A DNA stretch of 64,000 nt from Paenibacillus sp. MBLB1832 (GTDB lineage: Bacteria; Bacillota; Bacilli; Paenibacillales; NBRC-103111): positions 1,941,001-2,005,000 of the forward strand of contig NZ_CP130319.1 of assembly GCF_032271945.1 (NCBI RefSeq). The letters run 5' to 3'. Below the pieces are notes generated by a model that saw only the letters and a program-made list of their open reading frames with translations, was not told where the DNA came from and ran no database searches. Shown here piece after piece: positions 16,817 to 25,232 of this stretch. Numbering within the stretch: position 1 is the first letter of the stretch; every line of letters starts with the position of its first letter. The translations under genes and the position numbers were made by a program.

Positions 16817-18349
16817 ATGAAGCGAAAAATCATCTATATTCCGCTCGACGAACGACCGTGCAATTATGAATTCCCGCAAAAACTGGTCCAAGGAAGTGGC
16901 ATCCAGTTGGTTGTCCCGCCTATGGCACTGATGGGTCAGAAGAAAACGGCAGGACAGATTAATAAGCTTTGGGAGTGGTTGGAAAAAGAAGGGGCGGACG
17001 CGGATGGGGCTATCCTTGCGATGGATACGCTGCTTTACGGTGGTATCGTTCCTTCACGATTGCATGAAGATACGCTCTCCAAGATTCAAGCTAGGATCAA
17101 TCGCCTGAAAACTTGGAAGCAAGGGCTTCCTAATTTGAAGCTGTATACCTTTCAGTTAATCATGCGTTGCCCGAAATATAATTCCAATGATGAGGAACCA
17201 AATTATTACGAGTTATGGGGCGAAGACATTTTCAAATCGGGCTACTTAGGGCACCGCGTACAATTGGGATATGCAGATGAGGCCGAGAAGCAAGAATTGG
17301 CTGTGATTTATGATCGCTTGCCAGCGGGGGTTCGTCGCGACTATTTGGAGCGTCGTCATATCAACATGGAAGCGAATCTGTCGTTCCTGCATGTCGTTAA
17401 AGAAGAAATCGTCGATTTCCATATCATTCCACAAGATGATTCCGCGCCATTCGGCTTAACAGCCATAGATCAACAGCGTATCCGCGACGAAATTCGCAAA
17501 CAAGGCTTGGAACTTCAGGTCTATATGTATCCAGGTGCTGACGAAGTAGGAAGCACATTATTGGCAAGGATGGTCAACCACTTTGCTGAGCGTACACCAG
17601 CTATTTACCCGCGACTTGCGAGTGTGCAAGGACCCTATCTAACACCTTTATATGAAGATCGAGCTTTCTATGAGAGCTTAAAATATCAAATTTTAGCTGC
17701 AGGTGGGATGCTCGTGGAGTCTGTGTTGGAGGCAGATCTCGTGCTTCTGGTCAACACGCCAGGTGAAACGATGCTAGAAGCAGCAGAACAGTTAACAACG
17801 ACAGCGGGCATGAATGTTTCGCGCAATATAGTCGAACTGGTTGAATACGGCCGTTATGCGAGCCGTAAATATAAGTTGCCTATTGCCGTGGCAGATGTCG
17901 CATTTGCAAATGGCGCAGATCTCCAATTGCTAGATATATTGCGGCGAGCAGGCTATTTATTCGATTTGGCAGGGTATGCCGGTTGGAACACGAGCTCGAA
18001 TACTCTGGGAACGGTGATTGCGCAAAGTATGCTCTTCACCATATTCGGTGAGACAGAGGCCCATCGGAATTTCCTAGCGCTGCGATTTGTAGAGGATGCA
18101 GGCTATTGTTCGAAGGTTCGGAAAGAAGTAACCGAAGGGCTCGTTCGAGAGCTGGGTTACACTTATTTTAGCGTGGACGGTCAGCGTGGTCAGATTGCAG
18201 GCAAGGTGCAAGAACGATTGGAACAGTTTATTAGGGATCATCTTTCGATTGACGAGTACCGCATAACGATCCAAGATTGCCTGCTGCCGTGGAATCGGAT
18301 GTTTGAAGTTGGTTTAACTATAGAGGTTGTAAGGAGCGAAGAGGCATGA
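16817..18349 (+). CDS. DUF4127 family protein
   Basis: Cytoplasmic protein of 510 residues from a family without an established role. The N-terminus IIYIPLDERPCNYEFP is its hallmark, followed by DTLLYGGIVPSRLH at about 71-84. A probable nucleotide- or sugar-binding alpha/beta core continues through YMYPGADEVGSTLLARM and ANGADLQLLDIL. No signal peptide or membrane segment. It overlaps nanE by four bases (ATGA), so the two are co-translated, which argues for a catabolic role on the same imported glycan. A new glycan-processing enzyme is a reasonable hypothesis; no catalytic motif I can name supports a specific reaction. Confidence 0.85.
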   Translation: MKRKIIYIPLDERPCNYEFPQKLVQGSGIQLVVPPMALMGQKKTAGQINKLWEWLEKEGADADGAILAMDTLLYGGIVPSRLHEDTLSKIQARINRLKTWKQGLPNLKLYTFQLIMRCPKYNSNDEEPNYYELWGEDIFKSGYLGHRVQLGYADEAEKQELAVIYDRLPAGVRRDYLERRHINMEANLSFLHVVKEEIVDFHIIPQDDSAPFGLTAIDQQRIRDEIRKQGLELQVYMYPGADEVGSTLLARMVNHFAERTPAIYPRLASVQGPYLTPLYEDRAFYESLKYQILAAGGMLVESVLEADLVLLVNTPGETMLEAAEQLTTTAGMNVSRNIVELVEYGRYASRKYKLPIAVADVAFANGADLQLLDILRRAGYLFDLAGYAGWNTSSNTLGTVIAQSMLFTIFGETEAHRNFLALRFVEDAGYCSKVRKEVTEGLVRELGYTYFSVDGQRGQIAGKVQERLEQFIRDHLSIDEYRITIQDCLLPWNRMFEVGLTIEVVRSEEA

Positions 18350-19062
18350 CACAAGATTTATTCTCACATCTATTCGGGGGCCTCATCGTATCTTGTCAGG
18401 CATTAGAGGATGAACCATTGCATGGTGCAGATACCATGATGAAGATGGCACAAGCGGCTGAACTAGCTGGTGCAGTCGGTATTCGGGCGAATGGGGCAGC
18501 GGATGTCAAAGCGATACGAGCGCATACGCATCTGCCTGTTATTGGGCTCATCAAGCGTGAATATGCCGATAGCGAGATCTATATTACGGCAACCCGCCGT
18601 GAAGTCGATGAATTGATTGAAGCGGGAGCGACGATGATCGCGATTGATGGAACTTGCCGCCCGCGGCCGCAAGGCGAGACGCTAGAAGGATTAGTTAGCT
18701 ACATGAAACTACGGGGTGTACCCGTGATGGCGGATATCTCCACTTTTGAAGAAGCCAAGTATGCGGAAGAGATTGGCGTAGACTGTGTATCAACCACAAT
18801 GTCAGGATATACATCCTATTCTTCCCAACAAGAGGATCCTGATATAAAATTGGTGAAAGAAGCTTCTGAAGCGCTTCGCATTCCGGTGATAGCCGAAGGA
18901 CGTATTTGGCACCCAGATCAAGCTGCGGGGGCGTTAAAGGCCGGAGCTTTTGCCGTCGTGGTAGGTTCAGCAATTACGAGACCCCAGTTGATCGCAGAGC
19001 GTTATGTTCAGGCCATTCGAAAGGTGGAACCGAAGCATGGATATGAGATCCCGCATTCATAG
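18346..19062 (+). CDS. nanE: N-acetylmannosamine-6-phosphate 2-epimerase
   Basis: TIM-barrel enzyme interconverting ManNAc-6-P and GlcNAc-6-P in the cytoplasm. It is full length at 238 residues with the family patterns GGLIVSCQALEDEPLHG at the N-terminus, GIRANGAADVKAI, PVIGLIKR, ATMIAIDGT and VIAEGRIWHPDQA (phosphate-binding end). It begins inside the DUF4127 stop. There is no sialate lyase (nanA) or sialate transporter nearby, so it probably serves ManNAc released from another glycan rather than sialic acid. The ROK kinase two genes downstream could supply the 6-phosphate. Confidence 0.92.
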   Translation: MTQDLFSHLFGGLIVSCQALEDEPLHGADTMMKMAQAAELAGAVGIRANGAADVKAIRAHTHLPVIGLIKREYADSEIYITATRREVDELIEAGATMIAIDGTCRPRPQGETLEGLVSYMKLRGVPVMADISTFEEAKYAEEIGVDCVSTTMSGYTSYSSQQEDPDIKLVKEASEALRIPVIAEGRIWHPDQAAGALKAGAFAVVVGSAITRPQLIAERYVQAIRKVEPKHGYEIPHS

Positions 19063-19864
19063 TTATTTTCCTTCTTTATCAAAGTCTGAACAGAAAGTAG
19101 CTAATGTGGTTTTGGAGCAGGAAGGAGAGCTCATTTATCACTCCGTGACAGAGCTTTCCGAATATGCGCAAGTTGGTGAAGCGACCATCATGCGTTTTTG
19201 CCGCAAAATCGGTTTCAAAGGCTATCAGGATTTCAAGCTTGCCCTTGCGCAAGAAGGGGGCCAAAAGAGAGATGAAGCAGCCGTAGCCGTAGATTCAGAT
19301 GATTACGTGTCGCTGCTTTATCAAAATGCACAAAAAGTGATTGAAGCCAGTTTAAATGTTATGGACCGAGACAAGCTGCAAACAGCGGTTGATCTCTTAG
19401 ATGGCGCCAAAAACATTCAATTCTTCGGCGTTGGATCTTCTGCAATTACCGCACAGGATGCCAAGAATCGGCTGCTTCGCATTGGGCGTCGTTCGGAGGC
19501 TGTTGTTGATTCCCATATGCAGGCGATGCTGGCTGTTACTCTAGGTCCTGGCGATGTAGCGATTGGGTTCAGTGTATCCGGGAGTACGCTCGATACGATC
19601 GGCTTATTGGATAAAGCGAAGCAGGCTGGTGCACAGGTGATAGCGATAACGAACCATGCGAAAAGCCCTATTACGGGGATTGCTGACGTTGTTTTGCTGA
19701 CGGCAGGAAGAGAGAGCCCGCTGGAAGGCGGTTCGATTATGGCGAAAATTTCCCAATTGTTCGTTGTGGATCTTCTGTGTACAGGACTTGCACGTAAAAA
19801 TACAGAGAGCGACATGCTTATGCGCGGCTTGACGGCGCGTGCGGTTATAGATCGCATGCATTAA
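19037..19864 (+). CDS. RpiR/MurR-family transcriptional regulator
   Basis: Sugar-phosphate-responsive regulator of about 275 residues. An N-terminal helix-turn-helix domain (about 1-77, with the typical GEATIMRFCRKIGFKGYQDFK) is joined to a SIS sugar-isomerase-fold domain (about 115-250; FFGVGSSAITAQDAKNRLLRIG, GFSVSGSTLDTIGLL). It overlaps the end of nanE by 26 bp. The ATG at 19037 is preferred because AAAGGTGG lies at a proper distance; an upstream in-frame Met would extend further into nanE. It most likely controls this operon in response to a hexose- or HexNAc-phosphate, perhaps at the palindrome 13613-13625. Confidence 0.9.
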   Translation: MDMRSRIHSYFPSLSKSEQKVANVVLEQEGELIYHSVTELSEYAQVGEATIMRFCRKIGFKGYQDFKLALAQEGGQKRDEAAVAVDSDDYVSLLYQNAQKVIEASLNVMDRDKLQTAVDLLDGAKNIQFFGVGSSAITAQDAKNRLLRIGRRSEAVVDSHMQAMLAVTLGPGDVAIGFSVSGSTLDTIGLLDKAKQAGAQVIAITNHAKSPITGIADVVLLTAGRESPLEGGSIMAKISQLFVVDLLCTGLARKNTESDMLMRGLTARAVIDRMH

Positions 19865-19912
19865 TGAATTGAGGCAGCAAGCCATGTAGGTTGTGAAAGG
19901 GATGACGGCAGC

Positions 19913-20833
19913 ATGAAGGGGAAGGCGATTGGTGTAGATATTGGCGGGACTTCCGTTAAAGGTGTTGTCTGCAATACTTCGGGCGAGGTTCTTATGACAA
20001 CGAGGGTGCCAACGGATGCCTCCCTCGGAAAAGACGCCATTCTTAGAGCAGTTAGTCAAGTGATCCTTGAGCTTAAGACGCAGCATCCGGATGTTGGAGC
20101 CATTGGTATTGGAACTGCGGGGCAGGTTAACGTACAAACAGGACAAGTCGTCTATGCGACGGATAACTTACCTGGTTGGCATGGGTTCATGCTAGCCGAC
20201 TGGGTTGAGGAGCAGTTCTGCTTGCCCGTAGCTGTTGATAACGATGCCAATGTGGCACTGGTTGGCGAAGCATGGACAGGAGCTGCGCGCGGGTTAACGG
20301 ATGTAGGTATGCTCACGCTGGGTACAGGTGTTGGCGGCGCGCATATTATTGAGGGAAATGTGCACCGCGGCGCGACTTGGCGCGGTGGTGAGTGGGGCCA
20401 TGTGACCTTAATCCCAGGAGGACGACCATGTAATTGTGGACGTAAAGGATGTATGGAGCAGTATTTGTCAGGCTCGGCATTGGTGCGAGATGCGTCGGAG
20501 GCAGAGGGGAAGACATATGATCACGGAGAAGAGGTCTTGCGGGCAGCTGCTGATGGGGCGCTGGGTGCTTCTTCGGTGTTGCAACAATTCCAGCAACATC
20601 TAGTTATTGCCGTGATGAACATGGCGTGGATTATTAATCCACAAGCCATTGTTATCGGTGGCGGCGTGGTAGACGCGAAGTCGTACTGGTGGGATGATTT
20701 CCTTATGAAGCTGAAAGAAGAAGGACTAGAAATCGATGTGCGCTGGGCTACGCTAGGCAATTATGCAGGGTCCATAGGTGCCGCTAAGTTAGGTTTAGAG
20801 AAGTTAGGCCTTATGAAGGAGACTCATCTATGA
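19913..20833 (+). CDS. ROK-family sugar kinase
   Basis: Cytoplasmic ATP-dependent kinase of 306 residues. The phosphate-binding loop GVDIGGTSVKG lies at about 7-17, the catalytic Asp in VDNDANVALVGE, and the ROK zinc site CNCGRKGCMEQYLSG at about 174-188. The family includes glucokinase, NanK (ManNAc kinase) and GlcNAc kinases, which cannot be separated safely from sequence read by eye. Next to nanE and GH38, a ManNAc or mannose kinase is the best contextual guess. The stop overlaps the GH38 start by four bases. Confidence 0.9.
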   Translation: MKGKAIGVDIGGTSVKGVVCNTSGEVLMTTRVPTDASLGKDAILRAVSQVILELKTQHPDVGAIGIGTAGQVNVQTGQVVYATDNLPGWHGFMLADWVEEQFCLPVAVDNDANVALVGEAWTGAARGLTDVGMLTLGTGVGGAHIIEGNVHRGATWRGGEWGHVTLIPGGRPCNCGRKGCMEQYLSGSALVRDASEAEGKTYDHGEEVLRAAADGALGASSVLQQFQQHLVIAVMNMAWIINPQAIVIGGGVVDAKSYWWDDFLMKLKEEGLEIDVRWATLGNYAGSIGAAKLGLEKLGLMKETHL

Positions 20834-23517
20834 AGACGGAACAGGATGTTTCAATAGCAAGGAAACCTATCGTCTCCATTGTGAATCAGACCCACTGGGA
20901 TCGCGAGTGGTATGAACCACTGGAGACGTTTCGATATCGGTTAACAGAAGTGATGGCACGGATCTTGGATGGCTTGGATAAATCAGAGATGACGCGGTTT
21001 GTACTCGATGGGCAGGTTGCCGCATTAGAGGATTACTTAGAAGTGTGTGAACCTGAGGATAAGGAAAGAGTGCTGGCGTTCATTGCAGACGGCAGACTGA
21101 TTATTGGCCCCTGGTATGTCCTAGCGGATGAGTTCCTTGTTCATGGTGAAGCTTTGGTGCGAAACTTAGCGATTGGCATGAAAGCGTCAGGTACATTCGG
21201 TCAACCGCAAATGATCGGCTATTTACCAGATACGTTCGGCCATATTGGTCAAATGCCACAGTTACTGCGTCAATTCGGTATCGATAATGCGATATTGTGG
21301 CGCGGGCTGGCTGGGCATAAGGCAGAATTGGTGTGGCAATCACCCGATGGTTCGAAGATCGACACGTTCTTCTTGCCGGAAGGCTATTATCAGCCAATTG
21401 TGGATCGTCCAACGTATGAGCAGGATATGAAAACCTATGTGGATAAAGTTGTTCCTTATGCGACCACAGAGCATGTACTGTTAACGAACGGCGGCGATCA
21501 CTTGATGCCGCAGTATGGCTCGTTAACGGAGCGGATTGCCAAGTTGAATGAACGTTTTGAAGGCAAAGTTGAATTCGTTGAGAGTGACTATTCCGACTAT
21601 GTAGCGAAGGTTCGTGAAGCTGCGGCAAAGTCTGGTGTGAAATGGGAGACGCATAGTGGTGAAATGCGAGATAATGCGCACATTTATGTGCTGCCGAATG
21701 TCTTATCCACGCGCAGCTATCTCAAGGAACAGAATCAACGGGTTGAGGATGAATTGCTTGGATTCACAGAGCCTTTATGGGCAGTAGCAGCAGCATTCAG
21801 CTCAGCGGCATACCCGCAGGCGTATCTTACCAACACGTGGAAATCTCTGCTGCATAATCACCCGCATGATAGCATTTGTGGCTGTAGTGTGGATGCCGTT
21901 CATCAGGAAATGGAAACGCGTACGATGAAACTTGAGCAACGGTTATTATCTATGCAAAATGGTGCCCTGAGCCGACTAGGCTTGAAGGATCGGGCAGCGA
22001 GCGGTGATGGCATCGTGAAGCCATTTCAAGATATGACGTCATTTACAGTTTTTCAACCTCACGCGCAACCGTACACGGGAATCGTTCAGGGGCGCATTTG
22101 GTTACAAAAAGAAAGCAATCTCGCCACAAACGGATTTAAGGTTGTGGATGCGGACGGACAAGTTGTACCTTGTACAATTGTTCGGAGTGAGGCTTCGCGT
22201 TATTTTAATTCACCACTGGATGATTTCCCGCAGTTTCAAGATGCTCGGTGGTTTGAACTAGCAATGGAAGTTAAGGATTTACCAGGTGTTTCCCTAACCT
22301 CTTACAGTTTGCAGGAAGTTGAAGCTGAGGCGAAAGGGAAAGCAGGCGAACTTGTCACAAGTACAGGTCGAACCATTCGTAATGCCTGGGGCATTTGGAC
22401 ACTTACAGATCAGGGGACATTGCATGTTGTCGACCTCCAAACAGGGACCACTTATACAGATTGGAATCGGCTTTACAGCGTTTCAGATGCAGGGGATTCC
22501 TATAACTTCTCCCGCTTGCAGGATGAAGTTACAAGCTACGGCGAGCTTGTCGGTGAACCATCTATTGAGGTTTCTGAGCATGTACAAATCATGAAGTATT
22601 GCTTGAGAATATGGCTTCCAGAGAGCTTGAACGCGGATCGATTATCTGTTAGTGACGTCAAAGTAAAAACAGAACTTAACTTCGAGATTCGTTTGGGGAA
22701 CAACAGTCCGTTTGCCGAAGTTCGATTAACCGTGGCTAATCGTGCCAAGGATCAACGTCTGCGGCTTCAGTTTCCAACGGGAGCTATTTTAAAGGAAACG
22801 CTGAGTGATTCCGCTTTTGATGTTGTAGCTCGCCCCGTGAAGCGGGAAGAAAAACGGAAGGCAGAGAAACAGAAGGAAGTGCCTGTCGTTGTGGAGCCTA
22901 CCCTGTCTCTAATTCGTGCCGAAGCGGAAGAAAACGGGCAAGGCATTGTTGTTCTACAGCGTGGGCTACAGGAATATCAGGTTGTTTCTGGCGGGGACGG
23001 CGATGTTGTGGAACTTACTGTGCTGCGGAGTGTAGGTTGGCTGTCACGAGATGATTTCGCCTCACGTGGAGGCGGAGCGGGCCCGCAAATGGAAACGCCG
23101 GATGCGCAATGTATCGGCACATATACGTTCGAATACGCGATGCGGCCTGGTAATGCGGCTATAAGCAACGGCGAGGTGTTGAATGAAGCACTGCGCTTCC
23201 GCCGCAAGCCTCGTATTGTTGAGGGGAGCTTTGGTCAAAAAGATACGTATCAAACAACGGGAATTCAGTTCATCGAAATCGATAATCCCGCGATCGTAAT
23301 GACGGCTTTATATCGGCAAGATGGACAGACACTCCTGCGAGTAGTCAATGTCGGTGAGAGAAGCGAGACGTTCCGTCTGCGCACTGGATTAAAGCTTGGG
23401 TCCCTTCATCATGTTCAGCTCGATGGAACTATGGTATGCAAGCTTGACATTAATCAAGGAATTCTCGTAGGTCCGAAGGAAATTGTAACGCTAGCTATCA
23501 CATGGGTGAAAGGATGA
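20830..23517 (+). CDS. GH38 alpha-mannosidase
   Basis: Zinc-dependent retaining alpha-mannosidase, cytoplasmic (no signal peptide), 895 residues, the size of bacterial MngB-like enzymes. Zinc ligands and nucleophile are visible: THWDREWY (H22, D24), LPDTFGH (nucleophile D134) and HPHDS (H346, D347). The C-terminal half is the usual beta-sandwich. It would cleave alpha-mannosyl residues from an imported glycan, or a phosphorylated mannoside as MngB does. It is tightly coupled to the ROK kinase gene upstream and to the oxidoreductase gene downstream (5 bp gap). The family is certain; linkage specificity is not. Confidence 0.95.
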   Translation: MKTEQDVSIARKPIVSIVNQTHWDREWYEPLETFRYRLTEVMARILDGLDKSEMTRFVLDGQVAALEDYLEVCEPEDKERVLAFIADGRLIIGPWYVLADEFLVHGEALVRNLAIGMKASGTFGQPQMIGYLPDTFGHIGQMPQLLRQFGIDNAILWRGLAGHKAELVWQSPDGSKIDTFFLPEGYYQPIVDRPTYEQDMKTYVDKVVPYATTEHVLLTNGGDHLMPQYGSLTERIAKLNERFEGKVEFVESDYSDYVAKVREAAAKSGVKWETHSGEMRDNAHIYVLPNVLSTRSYLKEQNQRVEDELLGFTEPLWAVAAAFSSAAYPQAYLTNTWKSLLHNHPHDSICGCSVDAVHQEMETRTMKLEQRLLSMQNGALSRLGLKDRAASGDGIVKPFQDMTSFTVFQPHAQPYTGIVQGRIWLQKESNLATNGFKVVDADGQVVPCTIVRSEASRYFNSPLDDFPQFQDARWFELAMEVKDLPGVSLTSYSLQEVEAEAKGKAGELVTSTGRTIRNAWGIWTLTDQGTLHVVDLQTGTTYTDWNRLYSVSDAGDSYNFSRLQDEVTSYGELVGEPSIEVSEHVQIMKYCLRIWLPESLNADRLSVSDVKVKTELNFEIRLGNNSPFAEVRLTVANRAKDQRLRLQFPTGAILKETLSDSAFDVVARPVKREEKRKAEKQKEVPVVVEPTLSLIRAEAEENGQGIVVLQRGLQEYQVVSGGDGDVVELTVLRSVGWLSRDDFASRGGGAGPQMETPDAQCIGTYTFEYAMRPGNAAISNGEVLNEALRFRRKPRIVEGSFGQKDTYQTTGIQFIEIDNPAIVMTALYRQDGQTLLRVVNVGERSETFRLRTGLKLGSLHHVQLDGTMVCKLDINQGILVGPKEIVTLAITWVKG

Positions 23518-23522
23518 ACGGC

Positions 23523-25103
23523 ATGCTGCTACATCGCGAATATGACTTGATTATCATCGGAGGGGGGCTTGGCGGCTGTGCGGCAGCTATGGCTGCTGTA
23601 CGACGCGGTTTGCGCGTATTGATGACCGAGGAAACCGATTGGATTGGCGGTCAATTGACCTCGCAAGCGGTGCCCCCAGACGAACACCGCTGGATCGAAT
23701 CCTTCGGTTGCACGCGATCATACCGCACGTTTCGCGAGCGTGTTCGCGCCTATTATCGCGATCATTATCCGCTCACAGATGAAGCGAGGAATAACCCAAC
23801 GTTGAATCCAGGCAGCGGTTGGGTTAGTCATATCGCGCATGAGCCGAGAGTTGCGCTGCGCGTGCTTGAAGATATGTTAGCGCCGTTTGTGAACAGCGGG
23901 AAATTGACCTTACTGCTGGAACACCAGCCGGTGCAAGCCGAGGTCGAAGGTGACACGGTGAAAAGTGTTACCGTTGCTTCCGTCATGGATGGCAGCCGCA
24001 TCCGACTTGAAGCACCCATGTTTCTAGATGCGACAGAAACCGGTGAGCTTTTGCCTCTGGCTGGGATTGAGCATGTCACTGGTGCTGAATCGCGTGATGA
24101 AACCGGTGAACCGCATGCGCTGAGCGTAGCAGATCCACTCGATATGCAATCGATTACCCACGTAGTGGCTGTGGATTATGTCGAGGGTGGCAATTTTACC
24201 ATTGAGAAACCAGCGATGTATGAGGTGTGGAAGGAATATATACCAAGCTTCTCGGACTACTCTATTCTTAGCTGGCAGGCGATGGATCCCGATGATACAA
24301 CGGTTATTAAAGCGTATACGATGTTTCCCAATGATCAAGGCATTGTTTCATTATGGGATTATCGGATGATCCTTAACCCCGCGCATTTAGCGGATGGGTC
24401 GCTGTATGAGGGTTCTTTAACCCTTTTGAATTGGCCGCAAAATGATTACTATGTCGGTCCGATTATTGGTGTCACCGAGGAAGAGAAACGTTACCATCTT
24501 GAAGGTGCGCGTCAGCTTAGCCTATCTCTCGTGTATTGGTTGCAAACGGAAGCTCCGCGACTGGATGGAGGCTTTGGTTATCCAGGTGTTCGGCTTCGGG
24601 GAGATGTACTCGGTACCGAGGACGGCTTGGCGAAGGCAGCCTATATTCGAGAGTCCAGACGGATTCGAGCCTTATATACAATTACAGAAAATGATGTGAG
24701 TCGCGAAATTCGCGGGGATCAAGGGATTCTACGCTATGCGGATAGCGTTGGCGTGGGCAGCTACCATTTGGATCTGCATCCGACAACGGTGTCTCAGCGG
24801 GGCTTTTATATACCAAGCTACCCGTATGAGATTCCATTGGGCTCGCTCATCCCCGTTCGTGTTACGAATGTACTTCCTGCTTGTAAAAATATCGGAACCA
24901 CTCAAATCTCCAATGGTTGTTATCGACTGCATCCTACCGAGTGGAATATTGGCGAAGCTGTAGGCTATTTAGCTGCTTATGCACTTCAGAACGGGTTAAC
25001 TGCTCGTGAAGTTAGAGAGAATAATGAGCATTTGAAATCGTATCAGCAATGGTTGACCGATGCCGGTGTGGAGATGCATTGGCCAGATGAGATGGTAGTA
25101 TAA
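23523..25103 (+). CDS. FAD-dependent oxidoreductase
   Basis: Flavoprotein of about 526 residues. The dinucleotide-binding motif DLIIIGGGLGGCAAAMAAVRRG is at the N-terminus, followed by TEETDWIGGQLTSQ, and a C-terminal FAD-contact stretch (LPACKNIGTTQISNG) matches the FAD_oxidored (PF12831-like) group. Starts upstream at 23502 and 23514 overlap the ribosome site; the ATG at 23523 sits 8 bp after AGGA. No signal peptide is obvious. It is last in the mannoside operon and followed by a terminator. Members of this group often occur in glycan loci but their reaction is unknown. It may oxidise or reduce a modified sugar; that is inference. Confidence 0.85.
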   Translation: MLLHREYDLIIIGGGLGGCAAAMAAVRRGLRVLMTEETDWIGGQLTSQAVPPDEHRWIESFGCTRSYRTFRERVRAYYRDHYPLTDEARNNPTLNPGSGWVSHIAHEPRVALRVLEDMLAPFVNSGKLTLLLEHQPVQAEVEGDTVKSVTVASVMDGSRIRLEAPMFLDATETGELLPLAGIEHVTGAESRDETGEPHALSVADPLDMQSITHVVAVDYVEGGNFTIEKPAMYEVWKEYIPSFSDYSILSWQAMDPDDTTVIKAYTMFPNDQGIVSLWDYRMILNPAHLADGSLYEGSLTLLNWPQNDYYVGPIIGVTEEEKRYHLEGARQLSLSLVYWLQTEAPRLDGGFGYPGVRLRGDVLGTEDGLAKAAYIRESRRIRALYTITENDVSREIRGDQGILRYADSVGVGSYHLDLHPTTVSQRGFYIPSYPYEIPLGSLIPVRVTNVLPACKNIGTTQISNGCYRLHPTEWNIGEAVGYLAAYALQNGLTAREVRENNEHLKSYQQWLTDAGVEMHWPDEMVV

Positions 25104-25165
25104 CCGCAACCACAATAAATAGGACAAAATACCACGTGATACCAGACCATTTTCTATATTTTCTG

Positions 25166-25206
25166 AAGACGCCTATTCCTATAATGGAGTGGGCGTCTTT
25201 ATTTTC
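25166..25206 (+). terminator. Terminator after the mannoside operon
   Basis: AAGACGCC pairs with GGCGTCTT, with an inner ATTCC/GGAGT extension, then TTTATTTT. It lies only 27 bp before the next start codon. Confidence 0.85.
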
Positions 25207-25232
25207 ATCAATAAGAGGGAGGGGAAATCACC

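Noticed and set aside
18346-20833. Sialic acid catabolism locus, because of nanE and a ROK kinase
   Set aside because: There is no N-acetylneuraminate lyase, sialate transporter or secreted sialidase here. The propeller protein has Asp-boxes but lacks a signal peptide and a recognisable sialidase arginine triad, so ManNAc from another glycan fits better.
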